From the NCBI GenBank assembly GCA_023333565.1, contig JAJKFH010003532.1, positions 124,001 to 188,000 of the forward strand: DNA of 64,000 nt, written 5' to 3'. This document shows, in pieces, positions 25,083 to 38,800 of the stretch; the stretch's first letter is position 1, and every line of letters starts with the position of its first letter. The notes below the pieces were generated by a model, which worked only from the letters and a program-made list of their open reading frames with translations, had not been told where the DNA came from and did not search any database. This DNA is from Puffinus mauretanicus. Its lineage: Eukaryota; Chordata; Aves; Procellariiformes; Procellariidae. The translations under genes and the position numbers were made by a program.

Positions 25083-26182
25083 TGTGGTGGGTTAACCTTG
25101 GCTGGCCACCAGGTGCCCACCAAGCCACCCTATCACTCCCTCTCCTCAACAGAATAGGGGGACAAAATATGACAAAAAGCTTGTGGGTCAAGATAAGGAT
25201 GGGAGATCACTTATCAATTACCATCATGGGCAAAACAGACTCAACTTGGGGAAATTAATTTAATTTATTGCCAATTAATAAGAGAGTAGGATAATGAGAA
25301 ATAAGAACAAAACTAAAAATCCCACCCGTCCTTTCTTCCCAGGGTCAATTTCACTCCCGAATTCTCCACCTCCTCCCCCCGAGCAGCACAGGGAGACGGG
25401 GAATGGGGGTTGCGGTCAGTTCATAATGCGTTGCCTCTGCCACTCCTTCCTCCTCATGCTTTTTCCCCGATCCCCGCGTGGGGTCCCACCTACAGGAGAC
25501 AGTCCTTCACAAGGTGGGTCCTTCCCACAGGCTGCAGTTCTTCACGAACTGTGCCAGCATGGGTCCTTTCCACAGGGTACAGTCCTTCAGGAACAGACTA
25601 TTCCAGTGTGGGTCCCCTGCAGGGGTCACAAGTCCTGCCAGAAGACCTGCTCCTGCATGGGCTTCTCTCTCCATGGGCCACAGCTCCTGCCAGGAGCCTG
25701 CTCCAGCACGGGCTCTCCATGGGGTCACAGCTTCCTTCAGGGCACCTGCTCTGGCGTGGGGTCCTCTATGGGCTGCAGGGTGGATATCTGCTCCACCATG
25801 GACCTCCATGGGCTGCAGGGGGACTGTCTGCCTCACCATGGTCTTCACCATGGGCTGCAGAGGAGTATCTGCTCTGGCGCCTGGAACACCTCCTCCCCCT
25901 CCTTCTTGGAGACCTTGGTGTCTGCAGAGTGGTTTCTCTCACATATTCTCACTCCTCTCTCCTAGCTGCTGTTGTGCAGCAGTTTCTACCCCTTCATAAA
26001 TACATTATCACAGAGGCACTACCAACATTGCGGATAGGCTCAGCTTTGGCCAGCAGCAGGTCCGTCTTGGAGCCAGCTGGAACTGGCTCTGTTGGACATG
26101 GCGGCAGCTTCTGGCATCTTCTCACAGAAGCCACCCCTGTAGCCCCTCCTCTACCAAAACCTTGCCACATAAACCCAATACA
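25083..26182 (-). mobile_element. Solo LTR, avian ERV family B, minus strand (5-bp TSD TCTGG)
   Basis: A 1100-bp LTR. On its own strand it starts TGTATTGGGTTTATGTGGC and ends GGTTAACCCACCACA. Perfect duplications TCTGG lie at 25078-25082 and 26183-26187. The polyadenylation signal AATAAA on the minus strand is at 25264-25269, and an AT-rich TATA-like box lies near 25996-26002. The middle (about 25470-25885) is a decayed tandem array of units 40-51 bp long. Long overlapping frames on both strands (up to 260 codons, +) come from this GC-rich repeat structure and change frame with each unit, so I do not call them genes. I recognise the family as common in bird genomes from memory. Confidence 0.9.
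25470..25885 (-). repeat. Decayed minisatellite inside the family B LTR
   Basis: Successive units begin GGGTCC or GGGCT at 25516, 25561, 25610, 25659, 25710, 25758, 25800 and 25840. Most contain a CCAYGGGCTGCAG-like or CACAGTCCT-like core and end near GCTCCAGCAY. Spacing is 40-51 bp. The array forms the bulk of the LTR centre. Confidence 0.7.
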
Positions 26183-29100
26183 TCTGGTTTAACAGCTATA
26201 AAAGACTTGGCCGCCTAGTCATTACAGCCTTCAGAAACTACAGGTTTCAGGGTGGAAGGACTAGTCGCTAGTCAGTACTAGTCTGCCTGTCATGAAATCA
26301 CCAGAACTCACTGGTTTTTGCATTATCTGTATATCTGGCTAAACAGTTATCTATTTCTGTCTTTATATAAAAGGATGTTTTCTTCACATCTCCAGGAACA
26401 AAGTTTTACCTTGAGAGGATGGTATATTCATGCAAATAATGCCAGATTAGACTATCCCTGATAATCTTTAGGAATCGTTTACTGGAATTTTTCAGATTAT
26501 CTTTAAGTCTATCCCTGATCATCTTTCAGAACTTGGCAAATGAAGTTCTCTATTTTCAGTGACAAGGGTAGGAGTAATTTTTTGGGGGTTTTTTGTTTGT
26601 TATCAAGTAAAATAAAACAGCTTACTGTTATCTTGTAGACAATTTTGTCAGTTCCACCCTGCCCTAAAAGGTGGATGAATCAGAGATGGATATCTTTCCT
26701 GAACCATCACCTCTCCGGCCCTCATACAGAGATCAAAATAAGTCATTTTTCCTGTACACTCTAACCCAGGAAAAAAAATTCTGCATTAAAGCATTGCATC
26801 TGAAATGTAGCATTCTAAATTATTTTGTGATTTGCATCTTGTGATTAAATTTCATCTCTAGAACTCACACACAGAAGTTAGAAGGTTTCTTGTGCGTCAA
26901 ATTTCAAAGCCGTTCAAAGTCAGGCAATGCAAAATTGCATATATAAGCAAACAAACAAATACATAAATATCCAGTGTTTGTTAGAAAAATTTCAGCCCAC
27001 TGTTCCAAAGAACTGACGTCAGCCGTCGGGAGACTAAGACAGTAATTTAACATTGACCAAAGCATTGGAAATCTTTGTATGACTTCTAGCAAGCAGTATG
27101 GATCTAACTGTCTCACCTTTTTTCTCTACTCATAAAAAAAAAATCTTCCTACCTGATACAATCCATCTTGCATGTTGTATCTCTGACGCTTTCAGCTATG
27201 GACTGAGTATCATTTAATTACTTCATCTGTTAACCTTTACTTCTCTGAAACGCTCTACAGAGGCAGGTTTGCTTTCAAATACTTTTACTTATTCTTGAGT
27301 TAAATAACACATCGAAGAGTTTTCTCTCAATGTTTCTACCCAGGGAGCATTTCTGTTTTCTAGAAGTCTATAAAGCATGTATTATAAAAATACTATACAC
27401 CCAATTCCATAAATACACTTTGTGATAATTAAACTACAGTCAAGGGATATGTAAAATACATACTAAGCATTTATTAAAAGCTAGAGATGGAGAAACTGTT
27501 TATTATTAAATCCTTCTGTTTGTCACAATAAAAAAGCTGTACTTACCTCAATTTTTCTGTAGATCTTTCAAACATTTGAAATTGTGAAACACTTGGAATT
27601 AAATTTCAAGGGAATGAAGTAGTGTGTGAAGCATTTCACACTTCTTAAAACTACCCACAATGATATGGAGAAGCCAATTATAGTCAAGTTCCCTTTCCTT
27701 GCATTCATTTTACACCTTGTATTTTACAATCTACCTATATAGCACCACAAGTGCCAAGAATGTGAAATAGTTATGTTGAATTTGATAGAAGCTTAACAAT
27801 AACTTCTGGTATTATTCCTGAAGCCCAAACTGAGCATCTAGTTGAATCTGTTCGATCTGAACAGGCACTCAAGGGTGTGTATATCTGAACTTTGAGAAAA
27901 TACAGAAATGATTATGAGATGAAGATGTGTGTGTGTCAAACATCTAACACGTCATGCCGCCAGCTGGAAAAAATCTTTGTCTGTCTCTAAGGTATATTGG
28001 TTCACATCAGTCAAACAGATACCAAAGGAAGGAACCGTTTCATTTAGCATGGGCTAAGTTCAGTGTCATCACTAAGATTTCCAGGCTCACTGAGGAGCTG
28101 ATCAGCAGTGCTGCGAAGTCAGTAAGAAGCCCTCTCAAACAGCTGGAACCAGACTGCAGGGGGGACACAGTTTCGGGAGTTTTGAGTTCTTGGGTTTTTT
28201 TGAACTAAAGCAAAAAAAAGGCAACATAATTTGCTGTTGCCTTCAGCACAGAGAGATAGAATCCTTTCCTCTTAAAAGTGGTAAGAGAAAATAATAACAA
28301 CATTGACATAACACTGATGGTATTACAAAATATATTATCAGACTGAATCTGAAAATCTGAATCCAGACTACTGCTAGCACTGTACTGCCCAGATTGTTGT
28401 TCATGCTTCAAGTCACCCAGAGATAACAAATCCACGAGAACTATCTAAGATTTCCTTTGCTGCAGCTGCTTATTCCAGGAACTAAATATTATTTAAAACA
28501 TAAGAATCTCACCTACTTTAAATTCAGAATTTTCAACATACCTACACAAAAGAATGAATGATTCTGTCTTTTAGGAATTGAGATACCGTGCAAGAAGTGC
28601 CAAACTATTCCAGATGTGATACTTGATAGGAAAGGCTGCTTAGTTTTCTTTTTAATTAATCCTTGAAATCTTTGAGTAGCCTTAGTCAAAGTTGATTTGG
28701 AAGTTAAATGTAGAAATTAGCGCACAGTGGTTTCACTTCAGAAAACACAAATTCAGCTTTTAATTTAGGTCACTTTATCTCTGCTTCCTTCCCATGTACT
28801 CACTTTCAGAAGACTGGAACATAATGTGACTCAGCTTGACTCTTCTGGCAGTATCTGCTCAACAGAGGTTCAATGTTAAGACATTTGCAGGTCAGGGCTG
28901 ATGTACACTGGTGGAGCATTGCAAGCATTAGTGTGCCTATCTGCTTGCAGACAGCGCAATTAGTGCTTTGCTTTTTATCTGGAAAAAGTTCATTCCTTTT
29001 CCTATTTATATATTGTTCCAATAATTAACTTCATAGTGACATTTCTACTTGCTTAATGGTCCTTTTTTGACCCAATTCCAAATATTCCTGCAATCATTAA

Positions 29101-29890
29101 CCCTTAGCCTATGCTCCAGATTAGCACGTAAAAGACTTTCGGCAGCTTACTGCTTTAACACTTTACCAGTCAAATGTATTATTTCTGCTGTTATCCGGCT
29201 TTTTAGCCTAGAAGTGTGTCAACTGCATCTACCAACCTAAATTGGTTAGATGCAATCATGCATGTGCAAATGCATTTGTGTGTTTCTGACTTATTTGTGT
29301 AGCAAAGGGCTTTGGATAGTTAAACTGCGATTCAGGTCACTTTGAGACCATACTCTTCTGTGACAGGGATATAAGAAAATATCCAGCATGTCACTTTTCA
29401 CAGCCTTCTCTTTTTAACTTTTTCTGACATGTGCCTAAAGGAGCGATCAAGATACAAGTGTCTCTTTGAGGAGAAAAGTAGTAAAATGACATAAGTGAGA
29501 AGAGGGAAAAGAGATATCAGATAATACATCAAATAGAAGCTGAAAAGCCACACAGACTCCAGCAGCACAAAGCAACATCAGTACATGGTTGCCCTACACT
29601 GAAAAAAGAAAGCTTCAATTGAACAGTGACAGCATGAAGTAACAAAACAGAGTTTGCACAGTAATGACTTTATGATTTCTTTTCAACTTCACTCAGGGAC
29701 AGGAGAGAGCGCTCTCCAGCTTTTCAAAACTGAGCACTCTCCGTCATCAAGACCTTAACTTTTTTTTTCCCTAACAAATTCATTCAGTTTCACATTCTGA
29801 AAGATACACGCAGCAAGATTTGTATTTTTTTAATCTTTTTTTTTTCCAGTTCTCTTCATATCATGTTTTTTAAAGTTGAAACTCATCTTT
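26183..29890. other. AT-rich non-coding stretch
   Basis: About 3.7 kb with no recognised gene or mobile element. A lone palindromic CRE-like TGACGTCA occurs at 27014-27021, outside any LTR. Confidence 0.6.
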
Positions 29891-30048
29891 GCCCAGGGAA
29901 GTGGCTGAGTCACCATCCCTGGAGGTATTTAAAAGACGTGTAGATGAGGCGCTGAGGGACATGGTGTAGTGGGCATGGTGGTGTTGGGTTGACCGTTGGG
30001 CTCGACGATCTTAGAGGTCTTTTCCAACCTTAATGATTCTGTGATTCT
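29891..30048 (+). mobile_element. CR1 LINE 3' fragment
   Basis: A 158-bp 5'-truncated CR1. It contains the TCCCTGGAGGTATTTAAAAG segment encoding the last residues of ORF2, then the 3' UTR signature TTAGAGGTCTTTTCCAACCT, and ends in ATTCTGTG octamers. Severe 5' truncation is normal for CR1. Confidence 0.92.
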
Positions 30049-33000
30049 TGCCTAAATTCACTAAAACTTCACCATGAAAAGCATGTTCATGCCAGTAGAA
30101 AATCTAATTCAAAGTTTTCCAGGTAAAGCCTTGAAAATTACTTATTTTTTCTTAATTTTGAGATAATTAAGTTATAGCAGTTTGATATTTTTCCTTGGGA
30201 TTCATCTATTAGCTGATTTTTTCTCTTTCTATTACAAGTTATGTCAACCTATAAAGGCCTTCAGTTATATATTACATGACTTATCTGCATGTTCTTTTAC
30301 AGTAGGGCAGCAGGGCCTCAATGTAAAGAATAATAAAGGGCCTAAAAGACCCACTAAAGTACCACTGCTGAAACAATCCATCTAATTCCTGTACAGTGCC
30401 TCAGGATTTCTAACTGCTGGGAGTCAGCATAGTGAACCCACACATTGAAAGCTGTTGCACTGGGCTTTTATAGTGCTGCCTCTCTTCACTGACAATTTGC
30501 TTTTCTAGATCTCAGTAGGTTCATACTATTATTTATCATTCTCACTAGCATGTCACTATTACTCTTCAAGATATCCTTCCTACCTTTCTAAAGCAAATTC
30601 TATGTTCTATATGTCTTATTCTTAATTTAGTTATTGACCTTATGAATTCTACAGAATTAATACCTCTGTGTTTGTAATATGCTATGCGAACTATTTTCAT
30701 AAAAACTCTGGTTTTGAAACCAAAATGTGTTAGAGTTATCTCAAAATATATCTTATAACGGTGTGCTAATTATAACAATGGTTGAAAAGCAATGCCCTGA
30801 GATCAGAAGAAAGATCTTACCAAAGGACCCGTGTGTGATAATTTACGTTTATTTACTAAAGGCAATTAAGTTGAAGGTGTATTTTGATAAAAGAAACTGC
30901 AGATTGCAGATACATCCATATAACCAGTGCTGCTAAAGAACACTTCAATAATTGCATTATAAAATCAACGTCACACAGAGCAATTAGCTTCAATGAAAAT
31001 ACAATGTTAATGAAATTCTAAAACATATACTCAGATCCTTAAAAAAACCCCAACCAACCATAAAAAGAAAAATCCAAACCATAGAGAACCAGAAAAAATA
31101 GCATGGCCTGTTAGTGAGCACTATCACATCACTTACGTACTTGTCCTTTGAAATACTAGTCCAGTGGAATTCATGTCTTTTCTGCTCATCGGGCAGGTGT
31201 AGCCTTACTTCATCTATTTAAGGTTTATTGCGTACTTTCTGCTATGTTCAATCAATTTTCTTCCAGTGTAGAGACCAAGAGGTGAGAAAAGCATAGGGAG
31301 AAGCTTCTTCACAATCACTCTGATAGCAACAGTAGCCTTAAATCAGGCTGGCATTCAGGTAAGTAGGAAAAAATATGATAACCCTAATCCCTGAGCTATG
31401 AACATACATTAAAGAGGAGCTAGGGAGGAAAAGATTTTTTTCTTACATCTTTTTTTTCTTTCTTTTATACTTCAGAGACTCCTTTTAGAAACAGGCCCCC
31501 AAAGACTGTGTTTGTAAGAACACTTGCTGTAGTTTTTAAGGATATTACAACTTGCTAAATAGGCAAGGTAAAGCTCATTTCCTTTACTCAAAGTCCTGCT
31601 TGCAGGGATCTTTGCAAAAAGTTAGCACCTCAATTTCTACATGAACAGTTTGCAGTTGGTAGTTTTTGACAGACATAATTTGGAGAAGGTACTTCCCTGT
31701 CATTTTTTGTTTGCATGTGTTTAAGTCATGTTGGTTTCAGGATGTTTAAAATGCTGGTGAAGTCTGCACAGTCTGGAACAGCTGAAATTTTAAGTGTTTC
31801 ACTGAAACTCATTCCAGACCCCTTACTGCCTGAAGGAGATTGTTCAAGTTCAAATTTATTATACTTCAATGTTAAAACAGTTCCTCCTACTCCTACTCTA
31901 CTTTCCCCAAACTGACTTAAAAGATAATTTGCATATAAAGATTTAATAGGCAATATAGTAAGATTTTCATCTTGATAAGAGGTGGTATTTACTGATAATT
32001 GTGCTTAACATGTTTGGTATATTCTGGGTTTTTTTTATATATGTGGTTGATATATGCTGATATTTGGTTTTCAGTGCTTTGGTCTTGTGTGGCTGCAATG
32101 GAAAACTATGATTTGCACACCAAGTGTTAGCTTTTTGAGAAAAAGTAAAGATGAAGAGTCTCATTGCTTCAGCACTGTAATTGAGTCTTTCTGGTAGGCA
32201 TGGATATCTCTTCGTATCATGGTTCATTGTAAATATGTAAGAGTTTTTGTTTGATTGATTGTTTTTCTTGGTCTGTTAATATGTGTAATAAAGAGGAAAA
32301 GTTTTAAAATATTTTTTTATCCAGTTTAGCCAGTCTGAAATGACAAGTGAATAAAAATGTCATTAGAAAACTGATTGAGGAAAATCCACATTTCTATATG
32401 ACTAGATTTAAGCCTACAGAGACATTGACTCAGACACTCAAACATTGAACGACAGAAACTAAGGTATGACTATACTGCAGTCTGCAACTTTATAATCATA
32501 TACCTGTAGTCAAGCAGTCATGTGCCTTATGAAATGACTATAGATGATGAACATAGCTGAAAAGCTGGTCTGTGTGTCTCCTGACGTTTCCCTCCTCTCT
32601 TCTCCTTTGAGCAAAATTTTAAGTCCACTACCCGATTTCCCAACATTTTATTCTATTGTCTGTATCTCGGCTCATAAGCCTACTGCTGAATCGCTCACTT
32701 TTCAGGGCTGGCCCTTTGCCATTCAGCTGAACTGCACTGTATACTGCATAGAAAGACCTCCTTATTGATATATTATGCTTGGACAACCTTAAATTATTTT
32801 TTGCCTTATATTTAGTAAGTTCAATTGCTCATTACACAATTTAAAGAGGGGTTTTTTTGCTTCATCTGTAGCTAATAGATGAACTCCATCATTACTAAAC
32901 TTATCCAGTCAACCACAGTGTATTTCCTTGCACACAATTTTTGTACTCTCAGCCATGTTCACAATCTGGTATTGTTTGTCACACTCTGATGATGGATCTT

Positions 33001-35785
33001 TGTCATGCAGCATAGTACCTACCTCTCTCAACTCGATCACTGACTAGATAGATACCACAGCACTAATGTAACCCATCCAGAGCAATCCAGGAAACTTCTC
33101 TTCTTTCCCACTTAATTCCATACCAGTTAGCTTTCTGAAGTTTTTCTCATTCTATTGAAAATCTATATCAGTTATAGGACTTCATGGCAGTAAATACTGA
33201 TGTTGGTCCTGTCACCCCATGAGGAAGATACAGCTGTGATCTCACCAGCCCCGTGTAGCCATATAGCCATATCACCATTTTATGTTTAAGGAAGAAGAGG
33301 GCAATTTTTTTTTTTTTAATCCAGTTCTTCCTACCAAGGTATCCCTGCTATCAAATGGAGAAAAAAATCTCTAATTCACTTGCTTAGTGATGGCCTTTAT
33401 GAGCACTCCATTCCTCTTAGAGTCCAGCATGACCTGAAATTCCATATCCCCACCGAAATCTGACTATTACTTTTAGTACACAATATAATATTACATTACA
33501 ATGATAACACTATTGTATTGACTCAGGAGGAACCCCATGCTTCCTTGTCATCCTTCATAGCTCTGGTCACACTGAGATGACTGTATCCCTGTGCAACAGC
33601 TGTAGTCAGTAATCTGCACAGACTGCCTTGGTGAGGTGACACTACCAGGCAAATGCCTCAATGTGGCTGGCAAAGAGTTTCCTAACTGCCTTCCACCTTG
33701 AAAATCAGTTGTTTAATTTGCATCATGAAGGAGATGGGATTTATCCAGTGTTCACTGCAACCCTGTTCCTGTGTATTTGCTTCTGTGCTGGCTCCTCACA
33801 GCTGTTATCTCTCCCCGTTTTTCTTCCTCCTCCTCCAGAAGGGCTCTGACTGTACTGAGCCCAGCCCTTCTCCCAGGACGCTAACTGGAGGTCTGACCTG
33901 ACAGCCAGAACCGTGTTTGACTTCTGTAGCAAGCAGAACAGAGACTTAGCGCTGCACTTCACCAGGACCCCAATTCCTGATTGTAACTGCAGCCAAGTCA
34001 ATGAATGATGAGTAACAACCTTAAGCAGTTGTGAATCAATGCTATCCTTTACTGAGGATCTGGAGAGGTAAGAAATGGACATGGGCTCCCCTGGCAGTGT
34101 CATTCTGGAATGACAAATGATGAAATCTTGACCAATTTCCCTCCCCACAGATGCCTCTCCCCATACTCTCTGGGTGTCCTATTGTTTTTAGCCCTGCCAT
34201 TGACTGCAAATCTCTAGGCATAATGTGACCTCTGACCTCTTCATGTTACATTGTATAAGACTGTCTCAAAGCCTGCCCACAGAGAGAAGATTTGTGTATC
34301 TGGTTTTGATGGCAAATTTTTAAGAGACTTTTGTCAACACTCCTTCCAGCACATCGTTGTTTTTGTCTTATATTCTCCTGGCTGTTATCCCTTCCAAACC
34401 CTAGGCAACTGCCATGCACCCCGACTCTCCCCATGCTCGGCTGTTCACTTTTTTCGTTCCTGGTGGTTGTTATCCTGCCAGCCCCCAGGGAGAGCTCTGA
34501 AACCGAGCCCTACCTCCATGTGCTCAGCACCTTATTCCCCACCCGGTGTCCTGGCTTCCTGTTTATTGTCTGGGCTACTAGTTGGGGCAGAAAAGCGTAC
34601 CTTCTCACCCTGAGGAGCAATGGTTTGACTGCTTGACAAATAGCCGTCCCAGTAAAGGTCTGGGAGCAGGAGGCACATGCAATTTTACTGTGCTAAATTC
34701 TATGGTTATTGTTAATGGAAATTGCAACAACCATATCTAAAATGCCATTGAAGGAACACCCTTCTAGTATCCTGGTCAGCTGAATCTCAGTTGCTGTGCT
34801 GACCAAGTCAGAAAGATTTGTGAGTCTTGCCCCCAAGGTCTTACAGTGTCAAATGAGACTGGTAATACTGATGGTCTTGATCTCCGTATTCCTCAAGGCA
34901 CCTTGTGTCAGCTACTTTGACAGGGCTGACCCTGGCATTAACCTCAGTAAAATACTGCCACACACCAGCAGTTTCCTTATCCTCATACAAGTATCACTAC
35001 AGAGGGTTACATCTGTAAAGTCTCCTGAAGAAATAAGGAGTAGCATTAGTAGCCATGCAGCAAACATATGGCGCCTCAGAGCAGCTGGGAAAACACTGTG
35101 CTCCAGCTTTCATGATGGAAAGCACTTTTCCTCTGCCAACTGCATTTTGTAAAACAGTTCAAAGCCTTTTACCAGCTTTCACGGAGCTGCTTGCCACAGG
35201 GAAATGCTTGTGAAAGGAGTGGGCAGGCAGGCACCCAAACAGCAGAAGTCATAAGGTATCTAGCTACATCTCCCCACCTTCCAGCTTCTTCACAGACTGC
35301 TGGGAATAACTGCTGACAGTGAAAATTACTTAAGGTATTTGGATACAAGTAAGCCCCCTACAACCACAGGATGGCCAGTTTACATCATCAGATAAACTGA
35401 GCATCGGCCTTATAAACATGCATTCTCTAGGAATGGTATTGCTGTCAGTCTCTTCCTGCCATCCACTTCTTTTCACTATGCCCCATTGAAAACCTGCTTC
35501 TTCTTGGCCCACCTTTCTTCTCCGTGGTCAAACACCTCCTGATCCAGTACCTTGCCCAGTCTGTACCATTAATTTCAGGTCTAATGTTCAAGCAAATGAA
35601 ACGCCTTGGTAGGTCCAAAAGGTCAGTTGATTAGCAGCTAAGAGCCCCCTTTCACCTTCTTCTCCAAGGGCAGACACCCTACCGTCACTGCTCTACTAGG
35701 TTCTATCAAATACTGCAGCTGAACTTCAGGTAATGGCACTGTCCGTCCGAGTTCTTGTCCTAGTTATCATAGCTCTCCTTCAGAC
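30049..35785. other. Non-coding stretch with a denser block of short frames at 33.6-35.2 kb
   Basis: About 5.7 kb. The first part is AT-rich. From about 33600 to 35200 the composition is more balanced and frames of 101-135 codons occur on both strands (for example 33741-34148 -, 34251-34613 +, 34796-35152 +). None shows a domain I recognise. This could be an eroded retroelement or an untranslated exon, but I cannot tell. Confidence 0.45.
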
Positions 35786-35862
35786 TTAGAACCACAGAAC
35801 CATTGAACAGCCCAGGTTAGAAGGGACCTCAAAAGATCATTTGGTCCAACCTTTTGTGGGAA
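35786..35862 (-). mobile_element. CR1 LINE 3' fragment, minus strand
   Basis: About 77 bp matching the CR1 3' UTR in reverse: an octamer-like start (ACCACAGAACCATTGAACAG), then AGAAGGGACCTCAAAAGATC and TTTGGTCCAACC. The 3' repeat is degraded, indicating an older copy. Confidence 0.85.
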
Positions 35863-38800
35863 AGAGAGCCTAGAAAGAAAGGAAGACTTTAAGAAAGGAA
35901 GAAGAATGTTATGAATATCAAGTCTATCAGTAGAAGCCATTATACAGAGGATAGAGAAAATCTGAATCATAGTCAAAATATTTTCCTAGGTCCACTCTAT
36001 AAAAATCCTTCTCATGGGGCAGCCACATACCATTTTACTTTCCCAGTTCAGAACAACAGCATCATATGACAGCTGCTCCCTCAAAGAGTAGAATAAATGG
36101 AAGAAATACAGGATTACCCACAGGAATCATATGTTCTTTATGTGTCCTTAGTTAATATTTTCCCATTCAGGAAGGGGAACCATATTACATATTCTGAAAC
36201 CTTGCTGAACATAAAGGAAAACTGTAAATCACTGTTTTCCCTCAAAATAAATTAATATAACCCATGATAATAAAGCATCACTCTAAAACGTTGCAGTGAG
36301 ACCAGCATTTTTATCAAACAATGTATTAAAATTCCTCTTCTTTCTCAAAATGTTAAAGAAAAGGAGAAAAAAAGGAAAAGGTACTGCTGAGTCCTACGTA
36401 TCATCAGATACAGGCTCCAAGAGATTCAGGGAGCAAATTCATTAGAAGGCAAGCCTTTCCTCCTTACCCTCAAATAATAATGATTAAAAAAAAGATAGCT
36501 TGCCACCAACTTATCCTTTCTTAAGCAGGGGAACTAATTTAAACTGTGACTGCACCACACGGATAGCCCTGAAACCAGGCCCTAATTCATATCGGGTTCC
36601 ATAGGTCAAGATGGGCATCTTAACCTCCATCCAAAATCTAATTGGCAGTCAGTGAAAGCTACACAGCATTATATGAAGTAGACCTTAGAAACTGGCCTTC
36701 TGTATTCTCGACTAGTTCCATTTCCCAGACAGTGCCAAGATGTTATCTAACCACTTTGTGAAAGAAGAGAGAAAGGTGCTATAAGTATATTCAACTGAAT
36801 TCTTACAGTGTGAAAGCTGTTTTCCCTCAATACCTCACAGATCATATAGTGTATATTAATACATTTATTTTGGAAAAAATCTGGTTCTTACACGTACAAA
36901 TTGTGGTCAGGAGATCAAGCGGCATCCTTTCCTGCTAGAACAACAACTACTAGGAGCAAAAATGGACTAACCCAGCTCCTACATTTATTCAATTCAATGT
37001 AATCCTTCCCTTTTCCTAAATGTTCATATGAAGAGAAAAAATTAGATCTTAGTATGGAAACTTAGTTAATATAACACTAATTGCATAAGAGAAGGAATAA
37101 TATCTCACTTCGAACCATATTGTCTCTGGAAAATTAGCATGAACAAAAATGTGTATTTGTCCTTGAAACGATAGGATTGGAAATCAAAGTAACAGGGAGC
37201 CATCTTTACAACATGAATTTTAGAGAAAAAGTGCTCTTCAATAGACAAATTATGTCAACGCCTACAGGAGTAAAAGAGAAGTGAGTGTATAATGAACCTC
37301 ACTCTCCCTTTACCACTATTAGTATAGGAGTCGGAATTCAGGTAAGCTACAGTATGATCAGCCATAAGGGAATGGTATGGCAAATCTGCAAAAGCTTTTG
37401 TCATGGACGAGCATGCCTGATAGTCACATTTAATCTTTGACCGCTGCCAACTACCAGGAGAGCTAGACTGAGAGATACGCAAGAGCCATGCTGGAAACAT
37501 GATTATGCTGTATACTGACATTTCATGTACCTATCTCCTGATCTCTTTCTGCGCTCCTCCTAGAGCACTCCATTGGGTCACACCTTATCCCAGTGTGCAT
37601 CGTTGCAGCAAAACTGTATGTTTCTTGTTCTTTTACCACTGGTAAAGATATGAAAAGTAAAATCATTAAGATGAACAGACAAAGGATAACAAAACTTAAT
37701 GGATGATATTTCAAAGCTGTATGTGTGCAAATGTGCATTCACTTCTAAGAACACATGTAGCAGTTAGTAATGGTGGCACTAAAGATTTGTATGTCTGATT
37801 TGGCCGGTCCCAAATATCTTGTGTTTATACTCATACTGTCTTTTACATCTTGTTTAGTTAAATAAGAATACAAAATGTCCACAAAGCATTTGGGTCTGTG
37901 AATTAGGCCTGAATTTCTGTTAGTTACCAGAAGAAGTGTTTCTCAACTCTTAAAATACTAGATCACTTTGATTACTTTGACAGCCTTTTTTGCTAAGAAA
38001 AGGTGAATCAAGGTTGTACAACTCCTATCCAGACAAAAATACCATGCTTTTGTTATCCACTCCTTATTCTGTGATCCTAAAACCAGCCAATACAGAGTCT
38101 TATAACTACAGTGTGGCAAGGACCTGCATTTTCTTAAATTAATTGCGATAACTGTGTTGAGAGGTAATGCCATTGTTTCAAAGAGAACAAAAATTCTCCA
38201 CGTTTTGGAAAAGGAATGATACCCAGTTGACATAACTGAGGAAATGAAAGTCAATAGAATATAATTTTCTAACATAATAATTGGTTAGGGCAAGCTCTAG
38301 TCTTCTAAAGCATCCCATACAATATATAATAACCACATGAGGGCACCTCTTTATTTTAAGGTCCTTTTAAAAGACAACAACTTTCAGAGGCAACTTAAGA
38401 GATTTTGGTGCTGAAAATATTCAAAGGAAAGACTGCCACCTACTGAATCTTTCTGTCCCTATTCCTCTAAGACCTGAGAACATTTCCCATCCTATAAGCA
38501 CTGGAAAGTCCCACCTTTTCTTTGCTAAACTTATTCATCTGGCAGGATAACATCACCACCAAAAGAAAAAAAAGAAATAATTGATTTATTTTTATCCTAT
38601 TGAAACTTCTACAAAGAGTTAAAAATTACATATTGGACATGTGACCTTGGCTTTTAATCAGTTTCTCTTTCACAATTAAAAAATACTACTTCAGGATGTA
38701 GATACATTATGTGCTAAAGATATGTACTCTTAGTTACATGAAGCTAAAAAAGCCTTCCAAAACCATAGCACTTCTACAGTAACTTCAAAGAGTACCTTAC

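Noticed and set aside
25294..26192. Overlapping frames of 223, 260 and 173 codons (+) and 114 codons (-)
   Set aside because: They lie wholly or almost wholly within a minisatellite-containing solo LTR with exact TSDs; all frames are open because of base composition and repeat structure.
38636..38680. Possible MIR-like core (GTGACCTTGGC... CAGTTTCTC)
   Set aside because: Only short matches with a deletion between; not enough to call a MIR without alignment.
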